From Methanoculleus sp. (GTDB lineage Archaea; Halobacteriota; Methanomicrobia; Methanomicrobiales; Methanoculleaceae), in contig JAHDQM010000001.1 of assembly GCA_018433835.1 (NCBI GenBank), positions 40,806-104,805 on the forward strand: a stretch of 64,000 nucleotides of DNA. Direction: 5' to 3'. The notes under the pieces were generated by a model, which had not been told where the DNA came from, ran no database searches, and saw nothing but the letters and a program-made list of their open reading frames with translations. Numbering within the stretch: position 1 is the first letter of the stretch; every line of letters starts with the position of its first letter. The position numbers were made by a program, and so were the translations under genes. Below are positions 43,633 to 52,144 of the stretch, one piece after another.

Positions 43633-44493
43633 ATGTCGAACGGTATTGTCCTTCTGGCGCTCGGTCTTGCCGTTGCGATGATCGTCTGCAGCATCCCTGC
43701 AGGTGCGGTAGTGACACCCCTCCCCGGACAGGGGAACCAGACGGGCATCCTGTTTGGGGTCCACCCGAACGCGAAGACCAACGAGACGATCACTGCATTC
43801 ATCGCCGAACACGGGGAGATCCGGTGGCATGAGAGCACGTACAACCACACGCATGAGTACGTGTACATCGTGCCGGCGAACGCCTGCGAAGAACAGCTTG
43901 TCTATTTAAACAAGATTAGAGCCGACGAGCACGGCGGCGAACAGTCCATCGAGCAGATCTGGATCATCGGCTGCGACGAAGCGATGCCCCTGGCCGCGGA
44001 GCTCCGGTTCCCGGAGATCTTTGCGAAGTACCCGGCGCTCAGCAACGATGCAGAACTGCGGTCGTACATTGAATACCAATCCCCGAACCGCTATGAGGTG
44101 GTTACGGCCAGGCCTTCGCGGGCGCAGGTCTATTTCATCAACGATACCGGCGTGTTCACAGAGTACATCGTCCTCCTCTCTGGAGGAGAGATTGTCTCCA
44201 CCACCTACGTCTCGGAGGAGAACCTCACGGTCGGGAGAGCCGAAGCGGAGGCGCAGGCCCTCTCCGGACGGTCTCCGGACGCCCGCGTCGAGAATGTCGT
44301 GCTGAAGGTCTACGGCGGCGACCGGATTGTCTGGGAGGTTACCGTCCGGGCCGGTCGAGAGACGGAGATCGTGCAGGTCCCTTCAGACCTGGCGCCCGGG
44401 CAGTCGCTCCGGACGACGACGCCGGGGTTCGGGGCGGTCTTCGCGGCTCTTGGCGTCGGGCTGAGTTTCGCCCTGTACCGGAGGCGGGGATAG
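43633..44493 (+). CDS. PGF-CTERM surface protein, 286 aa
   Basis: A signal peptide (residues 1-25, ending PAGA) and a C-terminal TPGFGAVFAALGVGLSFALY-RRRG tripartite tail mark it as a substrate of archaeosortase-type processing, ending up lipid-anchored on the cell surface. Several Asn-x-Thr/Ser sites (NQT, NET, NHT, NDT, NLT) suit glycosylation. The extracellular part is not recognised. It is probably co-transcribed with the transglutaminase-like gene. Confidence 0.85.
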   Translation: MSNGIVLLALGLAVAMIVCSIPAGAVVTPLPGQGNQTGILFGVHPNAKTNETITAFIAEHGEIRWHESTYNHTHEYVYIVPANACEEQLVYLNKIRADEHGGEQSIEQIWIIGCDEAMPLAAELRFPEIFAKYPALSNDAELRSYIEYQSPNRYEVVTARPSRAQVYFINDTGVFTEYIVLLSGGEIVSTTYVSEENLTVGRAEAEAQALSGRSPDARVENVVLKVYGGDRIVWEVTVRAGRETEIVQVPSDLAPGQSLRTTTPGFGAVFAALGVGLSFALYRRRG

Positions 44494-44900
44494 GACCGGA
44501 ACGACGGATAGACCCTTTGTAGGGCTTTGTTGAAACCCCATCCGTTTGTTCCAGATGACCTCAATCAGGGATACTCCGGGGTACGGCTTTCCATCGGGCT
44601 GCGCACCTGGCGGTGCTCATGCTCTGGGCGTTGTTCGTCGCACTCACAAACCGTCGCAAGCCGCACCTTCGGTGCTCCGACTCCTTCCCCGAAACCCTTC
44701 GGGTTTCTTAAGCTCCGGTTCTACGAACCATCGCACCCTGCGGGGAAGTCGCACAGCGGGCCTGGCGGCTTTTCGAACTTTCACTCCTAACCCATTGCGC
44801 GGTCTCCACAACGTGGACCACACGATCTCCCTCGCCACGAGAACGGCTTCTCTCCTGTATCCGCGTCCCTCAGGATGGGATCGATCACCCCACTTCTGCA
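44494..44900. other. intergenic with degenerate dispersed repeats
   Basis: No gene is supported. Diverged copies of the dispersed repeat occupy 44603-44740; the rest up to the duplicated segment shows nothing recognisable. Confidence 0.5.
44603..44740 (+). repeat. degenerate copies of the dispersed hairpin repeat
   Basis: GCACCTGGCGGTGCTCATGC (44603) and GCACCTTCGGTGCTCCGACT (44663) are diverged copies of the unit seen at 63864-64000. CCGAAACCCTTCGGGTTTC nearby forms another hairpin. Confidence 0.5.
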
Positions 44901-45214
44901 AACAGCCCCCGGACGTGTAGATGATTGTGAGAGAAATGCTATATAGATCCGGGTCTATCTCCTTGTGCGGATGCCCAAAACGCGTTCGTAAAACGGCGGA
45001 GGCTCACCCCATCCGTCCGAGACCGGGTGAACCCCCCCACTGCCCGAAGGCGAAAGAGTGGTTCGCATTCCACGTACTTAAGGTTGAGCCTCTTTTGCCT
45101 CCGGGGATGTTACTGGAGGAAAAACAAATGAACGGAAACATTGGAATGCGGGCACTCTCCGCGCTCTTCGCCGTGCTGCTGGTGAGCGTGGGCGTTGTGC
45201 CGGCGGTGAGTGCA
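44901..45214 (+). repeat. duplicated promoter-leader-signal-peptide segment, copy 2
   Basis: The partner of 42093-42405, including TATA (44940-44945), the dyad, the leader, AGGAGG-like TGGAGGAAAAACAA and codons for a near-identical signal peptide. The mature protein regions downstream are unrelated. Confidence 0.85.
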
Positions 45215-46405
45215 ACTACCGGCCCTCAGGTAGTATCCCATAATGAAACGCTTCGGTTGGCTGACAACGTCCAACCCCCTCTCTTTGATTGGAGTGGTGT
45301 CGAGCCAGCGTCGCCAATGACAGGATCTGAACTAACGACAATCATTCTATCCGAAGCATACGTTGCAAAACAGGTGGGGCTGCAATCCCCCGGGATCGTC
45401 AAATTATCTCTTCCATTCTCCGCATTCGGAGAAGCTGGTTGCTCTGTAGAGAAATCTCCTGACTATCTAATACAGGTGGGAATTGCTGAAGACGAACCCG
45501 TTGTGGTTTTAACAATACCTGATACGATGTTTAGGTCATTGAATGAAGACCCTAATCGCATTGACCTGAGTCTTCTGCATGAATACTTTACACACTACCC
45601 AAATCTCAGTTCTTACTACAGACCGCACCCGGAGAATATCGCAGACAGTTCTCGATCCAAATTATCAGATAATGATCTGGCAGTGATTAATTCGCTTGAA
45701 GCGGATATGGAGCGTGGCGGGCAGCAGTACCTCTCCAGAGTAAGGTTTATGGCCGATTCAGGAAACGAAGTTACGTATCTTACAGGAAAAATCAAGCCAT
45801 ACTACTACTCAAATTCCGGAGAGAGATACACGATTTTTCAGGAGAGAGAAATAAATTTAAACCGTTTCGATGCATCAGGAGAGCCCCTTGACACAATTGA
45901 AATTGTTATCGAGTACGAAGATGCCCTTCATGGAGGGGACATTAAACTATATCCAGTAGTCTACGACGAAGGTTCTCTGATATATCCAGGTCCCGACCCG
46001 TATATCGACGTATCCGGATCATCCCTTCCTCACGAGTATAATTACTACGTACTGATCGGTAGTGGCTCCACATAGGGGGAATACGAGATCTGGCTCCAGG
46101 ATACGACAACAGAAGAATGGTTGGGGTACTATTATTATGATGACGATAGCGATCCAAGTCAGTTCATCAAACGAAGTGTAGGATCGTCGGAGTTATTGCT
46201 CTGGGATGGCTCGACCTTTTCCTTTGATGCACGCACATCGCCGATAATGGATGAATGGTGCAGGCAGGGAAGTACCTGGGACAGACCGGCAGACGTATTC
46301 TCATACTACAATCGACAATACGATTCTTATGTGAGCACGTCGTATTCAACCGGGTCGGGTATAATCTATACACATGCCTACTGTAGTGGAAGTGGTTCAT
46401 CTTAG
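45128..46405 (+). pseudogene. secreted protein with an in-frame TAG at codon 316
   Basis: The start at 45128 (MNGNIGMRAL) follows TGGAGG, and the ~29-residue signal peptide is almost identical to that of the 42319 protein. The frame stops at TAG (46073-46075) after LIGSGST. It then stays open for 109 codons of protein-like sequence (GEYEIWLQDTTTEEWLGYYY ... TPIMDEWCRQGSTWDRPADV) to a TAG ending at 46405. Trp fits the interrupted position. The C-terminal region resembles neprosin-like secreted domains only weakly. A 315-aa truncated product may still be secreted. Function unknown. Confidence 0.75.
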
Positions 46406-46443
46406 ATTATATCTATTTTTTAATTTACGGAGGGAAAAATCAC

Positions 46444-47037
46444 GTGAAGCCCCACTATATCATCATATTGCTCCCGTTTCTTCTCCTCACCGCGGGGTGC
46501 ATCGAGCCTGTGGCCACCGATCCCGCAGGGGTTACACCGTCACCCGCAATAGACGCCATAACCAAACTCCCCCCCGATAATGCACCGTCACTCCGGGATT
46601 CAGCCTTCATCAGGATCGAGGAATGGGAGGACCCCGCCGAATATACGAGTTTCTCCCCGCCATCATACATCCCCGAGGAGTATACCCTCTACGGCCTCCT
46701 GATAGCCACTGTCTGGAACGAGACTTACGGCCACTACACGACGAGCGGCGAGACCCTGTGGTACGCACGCAACGACACAATGCAGAGTGCGTCAACTACC
46801 GACATGACGCTGCTCGAAATCACCTGGAGCAGATACGGGTATAGCCCCTATGCAAAAGATCAGATCGTTAACAGAGGACCGAAACCCGTTGACATCAATG
46901 GGTATGGGGGGCGGATTTACGAAACCGAAGAGGAACGGCTGATCGTCTGGACGGCGACCGAAAACGCTACGTATCAGGTGCGTGGGTCGCTTGACCGCGA
47001 CGAATTGATCCGGGTAGCGCGGTCGATCGTTTGTTAA
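46444..47037 (+). CDS. lipoprotein with DUF4367-like C-terminus, 197 aa
   Basis: The start is GTG at 46444 with GGAGGG upstream. The N-terminus MKPHYIIILLPFLLLTAGC has a lipobox (LTAGC), so the mature protein should be lipid-linked at Cys19 outside the membrane. The C-terminal ~80 residues (ITWSRYGYSPYAKDQI, GGRIYETEEERLIVW, DELIRVARSI) resemble DUF4367-type domains. No enzymatic motif is seen. It lies 38 nt after the interrupted secreted-protein gene and may be expressed with it or from its own TATA (TTATATC, ~46410). Confidence 0.8.
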   Translation: MKPHYIIILLPFLLLTAGCIEPVATDPAGVTPSPAIDAITKLPPDNAPSLRDSAFIRIEEWEDPAEYTSFSPPSYIPEEYTLYGLLIATVWNETYGHYTTSGETLWYARNDTMQSASTTDMTLLEITWSRYGYSPYAKDQIVNRGPKPVDINGYGGRIYETEEERLIVWTATENATYQVRGSLDRDELIRVARSIVC

Positions 47038-47102
47038 AGTATATCGTCAAACAGGTCGAATACCACACAGATCGCTCTTACGCTGATTGAATACAGGAAG
47101 AG

Positions 47103-47333
47103 ATGAGCCTCATGAGGACCTTAAAGATCATCGTCGAGAAACACCCCGACGGCTATGTCGCCTACCCCCTGGGGCTAAAAGGAGTCGTCGTTGCAGAGGG
47201 GGATACCTACGAAGAGGCACTTGCCGAAGTGAAATCCGCCATACGGTTTCACATAGAAACCTTCAGGAACGATGCGTTCGAGAACAACGACATCATGGAG
47301 ACTTTCATTGCCGAAGTCGGTGTCCAGGTCTAA
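47103..47333 (+). CDS. HicB-like antitoxin-family protein, 76 aa
   Basis: The N-terminal RTLKIIVEKHPDGYVAYPLG plus GDTYEEALAEVKSAIRFHIE is the partial RNase-H fold typical of HicB. A short acidic C-terminus follows and no DNA-binding extension is present. HicB normally blocks the small RNase HicA. No HicA-like gene is found on either side, so it is an orphan or a stand-alone family member. AGGAAGAG precedes the ATG; a second ATG nine nt later is possible. Confidence 0.8.
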   Translation: MSLMRTLKIIVEKHPDGYVAYPLGLKGVVVAEGDTYEEALAEVKSAIRFHIETFRNDAFENNDIMETFIAEVGVQV

Positions 47334-47600
47334 CGTCGTGCGATTACCAACGACTTGTTTCATGCTGCCCGCTCCCCCCCCGGATCTCTCCATATCCCGT
47401 TGGATCACGAGAAGCCGCGAAAGTCGCGAAGGGGAGTAATAGCAACTCTCTGCTAGTCTTCGCGCTCTTCGCGGCTTCGCGTGAGACCATATCACTACCC
47501 TCGCGCAGACCGGGAGTCTCTGAACCACAAAATAAAACCCTCTCATCAGCCCCTCCTCCGGAGCGCACCTTCTTACTCCCATACCCCAAACCTACTAACC
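47334..47600. other. intergenic with a long hairpin; no gene
   Basis: It holds the 78-bp inverted repeat at 47407-47484. Nothing else is recognised. A weak A+T-rich TATA-like AAATAAAAC near 47528 may serve mptD. Confidence 0.45.
47407..47484. repeat. 26-nt arm inverted repeat (MITE-like hairpin)
   Basis: Arm 47407-47432 (CACGAGAAGCCGCGAA then CGCGAAG) pairs with 47459-47484 (CTTCGCG then TTCGCGGCTTCGCGTG) with a few mismatches around a 26-nt loop. Each arm has internal repeats of CGCGAAG. It may be a small mobile or REP-like element. Confidence 0.6.
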
Positions 47601-47954
47601 ATGATCACCGACCGCGAGAAAGCGGCGTTTGAAGCCGGGATCAAACTCGGCGCCCTCTACCACCAGTTCGTCGGGACGCCCATCGCACGCGAGACGGCCG
47701 CTGCCGTCGAGGCCGCCATCGAGCAGGCCGTCGGGCTGCAGCCCTACGTGACCAACATCACCGTCCGGCTGAACCGGGACATGATGGTCTCGAACCGGTT
47801 CGGCTACTCGGAACTTGCCGGTCGGATGTTCGACGCCGGGATCACGACAGAGGTCGGGGCGACCGTCTGCCGCGCCCGGTTGCACCTCGAGGACGACTAC
47901 CCCATGATGGAGATCGTCGAGTTCCATGAAACTCCCCGCGACACCGATCACTGA
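47601..47954 (+). CDS. mptD: archaeal dihydroneopterin aldolase MptD, 117 aa
   Basis: It splits 7,8-dihydroneopterin to 6-hydroxymethyl-dihydropterin in methanopterin/folate synthesis. MITDREKAAFEAGIKLGALY then HQFVGTPIARET is the family signature (formerly DUF372), and the length is typical. The start at 47601 lacks a Shine-Dalgarno. It overlaps the TatD-like hydrolase gene by 29 nt. Confidence 0.9.
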   Translation: MITDREKAAFEAGIKLGALYHQFVGTPIARETAAAVEAAIEQAVGLQPYVTNITVRLNRDMMVSNRFGYSELAGRMFDAGITTEVGATVCRARLHLEDDYPMMEIVEFHETPRDTDH

Positions 47955-48756
47955 CGACCATATCCACATCGACCCGCAGAACGGCCGGGGCGTCGAGGCC
48001 GCGAAGGACTTCCGCCGCAGCGGGGGGACGCACATCTTCCTGGTCGCGAAACCCTCCTGGTCGCTTGGGGTCGAACCCTCGTCGGGCGAAGACTACCGGG
48101 AGGTCTTCGAGGCGACGCTCCGGGTGGCCGATCTTGTCCGGGAGACCGGGCTCGTCGTCTACCCGGTCCTCGGCGTCCACCCTGCGGAGATGAGCCAGCT
48201 CGCGGCGCGGATGAGCCTTGAAGAGGCTGCCGCCGTGATGATGGGCGGGCTCGACCTCGCCGCCCGCTACGTCGAGGAAGGGCGGGCTGTGGCCTTGAAA
48301 AGCGGCCGGCCCCACTACGAGGTCGTGCCGGAGGTGCTTGCGGCTTCAAACGCGGTCCTCTTTCATTCGCTCGAACTCGGGGCCGCGTGCGGCTGCGCCG
48401 TCCAGCTCCACGCCGAGAGCGGGCCCTGCGCCGACGTCGTCGGGATGGCGGAGCGGGCCGGTATCCCGGTCGAGCGGGTCGTCAAACACTTCGCGACGCC
48501 GGACACCCCGCTCATGCCCTCCTTCATCGCGCGGCACGAGGATATCCCCACACTCGCCCGGTCAGGCCGGCGGTTCACCATGGAGAGCGACTACATGGAC
48601 GAGAACACCCGGCCCGGCGCGGTCATCGGGCCGAAGTCGGTGCCGCGGTTCACGCGCCGGTACCTCGAGGAGGGGCTCATCACCGAGGAGGATGCCTGGC
48701 GCATCCATGCAGAGACCCCATCAAGCACCTACGGTGTGGATATCGCGCTTCCCTAG
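47926..48756 (+). CDS. TatD-related metal-dependent hydrolase, 276 aa
   Basis: Amidohydrolase-like TIM barrel. DDHIHIDPQNGRG carries the first metal HxH, VVYPVLGVHPAEM the family GVHP, VQLHAESGP a third metal His and RRFTMESDYMDE the catalytic Asp. It belongs to an archaeal TatD-like group distinct from bacterial TatD DNase. The substrate is unknown. It is coupled to mptD, which hints at but does not prove a link to pterin metabolism. Confidence 0.85.
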   Translation: MKLPATPITDDHIHIDPQNGRGVEAAKDFRRSGGTHIFLVAKPSWSLGVEPSSGEDYREVFEATLRVADLVRETGLVVYPVLGVHPAEMSQLAARMSLEEAAAVMMGGLDLAARYVEEGRAVALKSGRPHYEVVPEVLAASNAVLFHSLELGAACGCAVQLHAESGPCADVVGMAERAGIPVERVVKHFATPDTPLMPSFIARHEDIPTLARSGRRFTMESDYMDENTRPGAVIGPKSVPRFTRRYLEEGLITEEDAWRIHAETPSSTYGVDIALP

Positions 48757-48801
48757 CACAGCAGCGCACCTTTTTGACGACTCCCGTCCAAGAGATCTGA
48801 G

Positions 48802-49095
48802 ATGTACCTGAAAGTGCACCACATACCGGGCGCCGGTGAGGTGGTGGCTGCCTGCGACTCCGAGCTCCTGGACGTCACCCTGATGCACGGAGACGTGGAA
48901 GTCTGCATCACCGGAGGATTTTACGGCACGGAGCGTGCCGCCGAGGAGAAAGTCAGGAGGGCTCTCGCGAGCGCGGAGAACGTTAACATTATCGGGAAGC
49001 GCGTCGTAGCCCTCGCTGTCTCCATGGGGCTGGTTGCCGAGGAAGACTGTATCATGATCGGCGACGTGCCCCACGCCCAGATATTCAGGATCTGA
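48802..49095 (+). CDS. DUF424 family protein, 97 aa
   Basis: GEVVAACDSELLDVTLMHGD then GGFYGTERAAEEKVRRAL and VAEEDCIMIGDVPHAQIFRI match the archaeal DUF424 family along the full length. Function is not established; its conserved place beside nmd3 suggests a ribosome or translation context. GAGATCTGAG precedes the ATG. Confidence 0.88.
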   Translation: MYLKVHHIPGAGEVVAACDSELLDVTLMHGDVEVCITGGFYGTERAAEEKVRRALASAENVNIIGKRVVALAVSMGLVAEEDCIMIGDVPHAQIFRI

Positions 49096-49098
49096 CCC

Positions 49099-50142
49099 AT
49101 GACCATCCAGACGAGCATCTGCCCCCGCTGCGGCCGGCCGAGCGAGGAAGGACTCTGCCCGCAGTGCCGGGCCGCGGACGTCCGGCTGCTTACCTGCGAG
49201 CCGTTCGTGACCGCCGTCTACTGCCCGGTCTGCGAGTCGCAGAAGCGCGGCAAGACCTGGTCGGACCTGCAGATGCCGCGCGAGGACCTCATCGCCGAGA
49301 TGGCGGTATCGGCGACGAGCATTCACGAGGATGCGAAGGATATCCGGGTCTCCGTCCGGGCCGAAGAGATCGCGCCGAACAGGACGGCCTGCACCGTCGA
49401 GGTGGAGGCGACCCTCTACACAGTCCCGGTCCGGGAGACCTGCAGGACCGAGATCCGCTGGCAAAGAGAGTCCTGCGACCGGTGCAGCCGCATTTCCGGG
49501 GGCTACTACGAGGGGATCGTCCAGGTGCGCGCTATGAACAGAAAGATCAACGCTTACGAGCGCGAGGTCGCCGCAAAGATCGCGGAACAGGCCGAAGAAT
49601 CGCTCCAGCAGTCGGGCGACCGTTTCTCGTTCATATCGGATCTCGAAGACTCAAAGGACGGCGTCGATATCACCGTCGGGACGCAGTACCTCGGCCAGGA
49701 GATCGCCCGGGCGATCAAGGGAGCGCTTGGGGGGCGGTTTACGACTCACCCGAAACTGGTCGGCGAGAAGGAGGGCAAAGCGCTCTACCGGATCACCTAC
49801 TCCATCCGTCTCCCCTTCTACCAGAAAGGCGACGTGGTGGTCTCCCGGGGCGGCTACTTCGAGGTGCGCGATATCGACGGGCAGCGCCTCCGGGTCTTCG
49901 ACCTGCAGAACGGTACGGCCCGGACGCTTGCCGAGGGCGAAGTCGAGCGCCGCATAGGCAACGTCCGTGAGGCCGAGTCAGCGCTCGTCGTCTTCACGCA
50001 GCCAAACCTTGTGGGGCTGATGGACCCGAAGACCTACCGGACACGGGAACTCAATACGGTGCCCTGGACGTTCCCGGTGGAGGGGCAGCCGATCCGGGTG
50101 CTCCGCGACGAGGAGCAGGACCGCCTGGTCATCGTCGGGTGA
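49099..50142 (+). CDS. nmd3: NMD3-related protein, 347 aa
   Basis: The N-terminal zinc-binding region has four CxxC pairs (CPRCGR, CPQC, CPVC and CDRC), as in NMD3, the large-subunit adaptor that in eukaryotes exports 60S subunits. The middle and C-terminal parts (YLGQEIARAIKGALGGRF, SYSIRLPFYQKGDVVV in outline) follow the archaeal family, which probably acts in ribosome maturation or recycling. It lies 3 nt after DUF424 and overlaps the methyltransferase start region. Confidence 0.88.
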   Translation: MTIQTSICPRCGRPSEEGLCPQCRAADVRLLTCEPFVTAVYCPVCESQKRGKTWSDLQMPREDLIAEMAVSATSIHEDAKDIRVSVRAEEIAPNRTACTVEVEATLYTVPVRETCRTEIRWQRESCDRCSRISGGYYEGIVQVRAMNRKINAYEREVAAKIAEQAEESLQQSGDRFSFISDLEDSKDGVDITVGTQYLGQEIARAIKGALGGRFTTHPKLVGEKEGKALYRITYSIRLPFYQKGDVVVSRGGYFEVRDIDGQRLRVFDLQNGTARTLAEGEVERRIGNVREAESALVVFTQPNLVGLMDPKTYRTRELNTVPWTFPVEGQPIRVLRDEEQDRLVIVG

Positions 50143-50147
50143 GTGCC

Positions 50148-51017
50148 ATGCGTGCGCGGAAGGTGCCGGCGGCCGACCTCGCCGATATCGTGGACGCAGA
50201 GTGGGTTGACCCCGCACGCCGGCCTTATGTCGAGGGGGAGACCGCCTGGGTCCCGGTCAGGGAAGGGTATCCGGCCGACGCGGACCTGCCCGAGCGGCAG
50301 TCCTACCGGGGCCGGGGCTACCACCTCGTCGGGGATATCGCGGTGCTCCGCGGCGACGCGCCGCCGGGGAAGGAACTTGCCGCGATCGTGGAGCAGTGCC
50401 GTCCCCGGGGGGTCATCCGGGTGAAGGGGTTTATCGGCGCAATGCGCATCCCGGACGTCGAGGTGCTCTACGGCACCGCCGGGGAGGTGCGCCACCGCGA
50501 GCAGGGCTACACCTTCATTCTCGACCCGACAAGGGTGATGTTTGCTCAGGGAAACCGCACGGAGAAGGCGAGGATCGCCTCCCTCGTCCGGCCCGGCGAA
50601 CGGGTCGCCGATATGTTCGCCGGGATCGGCTACTTCTCCATACCGGCGGCTTCGAGCGGCGCACGGGTTCACGCGATGGAGATCAACCCGATAGCATTTG
50701 AATACCTGAAACGAAACATTATGGCAAACCACGTCGCGGACCGCGTCACGGCAGAGGTCGGGGACTGCAGGACGCTTCTTGCCGGGGTCTACGACCGGAT
50801 CCTGATGGGGCATTTCGACGCTCCGTCGATGCTTGCCGACGCCCTCGCCCACGCCCGGAGCGGGAGCGTGCTCCACGTCCACAGCATAGGCGATGCTGCG
50901 GGCGAGATCAGGGAGAAGGCGGTGGAGGCCGGTTTCTCGGCGGTAATAACCTCCCGCAGGGTGAAGAAGTACGGCCCGCACGCGTGGCATATGGTGCAGG
51001 ATGTGACGATATCGTGA
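50148..51017 (+). CDS. taw2: Trm5/Tyw2-type tRNA-modifying enzyme, probably Taw2, 289 aa
   Basis: Class I SAM fold with VADMFAGIGYFSIPAA (motif I), HAMEINPIAFEYLKRN (motif II) and a preceding FILDPTRVMFAQGNRTEK. Trm5 enzymes carry NLP/NPPY at motif IV; here it is ILMGHFDAPS, as in Tyw2/Taw2, which moves the aminocarboxypropyl group of SAM to the wyosine intermediate at position 37 of tRNA-Phe. The length suits Taw2. The start at 50148 has GGGTGAG upstream; GTG 50139 overlaps the previous stop. Confidence 0.8.
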   Translation: MRARKVPAADLADIVDAEWVDPARRPYVEGETAWVPVREGYPADADLPERQSYRGRGYHLVGDIAVLRGDAPPGKELAAIVEQCRPRGVIRVKGFIGAMRIPDVEVLYGTAGEVRHREQGYTFILDPTRVMFAQGNRTEKARIASLVRPGERVADMFAGIGYFSIPAASSGARVHAMEINPIAFEYLKRNIMANHVADRVTAEVGDCRTLLAGVYDRILMGHFDAPSMLADALAHARSGSVLHVHSIGDAAGEIREKAVEAGFSAVITSRRVKKYGPHAWHMVQDVTIS

Positions 51018-52144
51018 AGACACTTTCGGGAAAGACGGTGGTCCTGGCCGTGACGGGGAGCATCGCGGCCGTCGAGACGGTGAAACTCGCTCACGCCCTG
51101 CGCCGCCGGGGCGCGACGGTGCAGGCGGTGATGACCCAGGCAGCAGCCGGGATCGTCCACCCCGACGCCCTGACCTACGCCACCGGGCGGCCGGCGATCA
51201 CCCGGATCACCGGCCTCGTGGAGCACGTCCTCTACTGCGGCGAGGGCGGGGAGGCGGACCTCCTGCTGGTCGCGCCCTGCACGGCGAATACTATAGGAAA
51301 GATCGCTTCCGGGATCGACGATACCCCGGCGACCACCTTCGCCACGACGGCGCTCGGGCGGGGGATGCCGGTGGTGGTGGTCCCGGCGATGCACGAGAGC
51401 ATGTACCGCCACCCGGGGGTCGCGGAGAACTTACGAAGGCTCCGCTCCTGGGGCATCGACGTCGTCGACCCGAAGATCGAGGAGGGGAAGGCGAAGATAG
51501 CCGATACCGATACAATCGTCCTGCACGCCGAGCGGGCGGTCTCCGGCCGGCCGCTTGCAGGCAAGAGGGTGCTGATCACGAGCGGGGCGTGCACGGAACC
51601 CCTCGACGACGTGCGGGTCCTGACCACCCGGTCGACCGGGCGGATGGGGCGGGCGCTCGCGCTCGAGGCCTTCCGGCTCGGCGCCGACGTGACGGTGGTG
51701 CACGCCGGCTCGTTCCCGTGCGTGAAGAACGTCCCGATCACGACCGCCGGAGAGATGCGCTCAGCGGTTCTTTCGGTCTGCCGGGACGAAGGGGTCGATA
51801 TCTACGTCAGCGCGGCGGCGATATCGGACTATGCCCCCGAGCGCCGGGAAGGGAAGATCCCGAGCGGTTCATCCCTGACCGTCCGGCTCGACCCCCTCCC
51901 GAAGGTCATCGACGAGGTTATGGCGGCGTGCCGTCCCGTGACGGTGGCGTTCAAACTGGGCTGGGACGAGGAGGAGCGGGCGCGAGCGATGCTCAAAGCC
52001 GGTGCGCGGATGGTCGTCGTGAACGCTCCATCGGCGATGGGCGCGGCGGAAGGGGCTTTCCGGATCATGACGGGCAGCGGGACCCAGGACGTGGCGGGGA
52101 GCAAGGAGGAGGTCGCTAGAGCGATATGGTCCGGACTGCTGTAG
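51014..52144 (+). CDS. coaBC: CoaBC: phosphopantothenoylcysteine decarboxylase / phosphopantothenate-cysteine ligase, 376 aa
   Basis: The start is GTG at 51014, overlapping the upstream stop. The N-terminal FMN decarboxylase has VLAVTGSIAAVETVKLAHAL, LLVAPCTANTIGKIASGI and PAMHESMYRHP (family PxMNxxM, Asn changed to His). The C-terminal ligase starts KRVLITSGACTEPLDDVR with STGRMGRALA. It makes 4'-phosphopantetheine from phosphopantothenate in two steps. The next two genes supply its substrate in the archaeal route. Confidence 0.93.
   Translation: MKTLSGKTVVLAVTGSIAAVETVKLAHALRRRGATVQAVMTQAAAGIVHPDALTYATGRPAITRITGLVEHVLYCGEGGEADLLLVAPCTANTIGKIASGIDDTPATTFATTALGRGMPVVVVPAMHESMYRHPGVAENLRRLRSWGIDVVDPKIEEGKAKIADTDTIVLHAERAVSGRPLAGKRVLITSGACTEPLDDVRVLTTRSTGRMGRALALEAFRLGADVTVVHAGSFPCVKNVPITTAGEMRSAVLSVCRDEGVDIYVSAAAISDYAPERREGKIPSGSSLTVRLDPLPKVIDEVMAACRPVTVAFKLGWDEEERARAMLKAGARMVVVNAPSAMGAAEGAFRIMTGSGTQDVAGSKEEVARAIWSGLL

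Noticed and set aside
44921..45127. N-terminal extension of the 45128 protein, open through the leader
   Set aside because: The extension begins upstream of the TATA box and would skip the strong ribosome site and signal peptide; in copy 1 the same frame is closed.
41077..46075. TAG as a sense codon (pyrrolysine or reassigned)
   Set aside because: Many clearly intact genes here end in TAG (MarR 7298, tbp 31822, coaBC 52144, zinc-ribbon 63751), so TAG is an ordinary stop. Both internal TAGs fit Trp, not the methylamine methyltransferase context.
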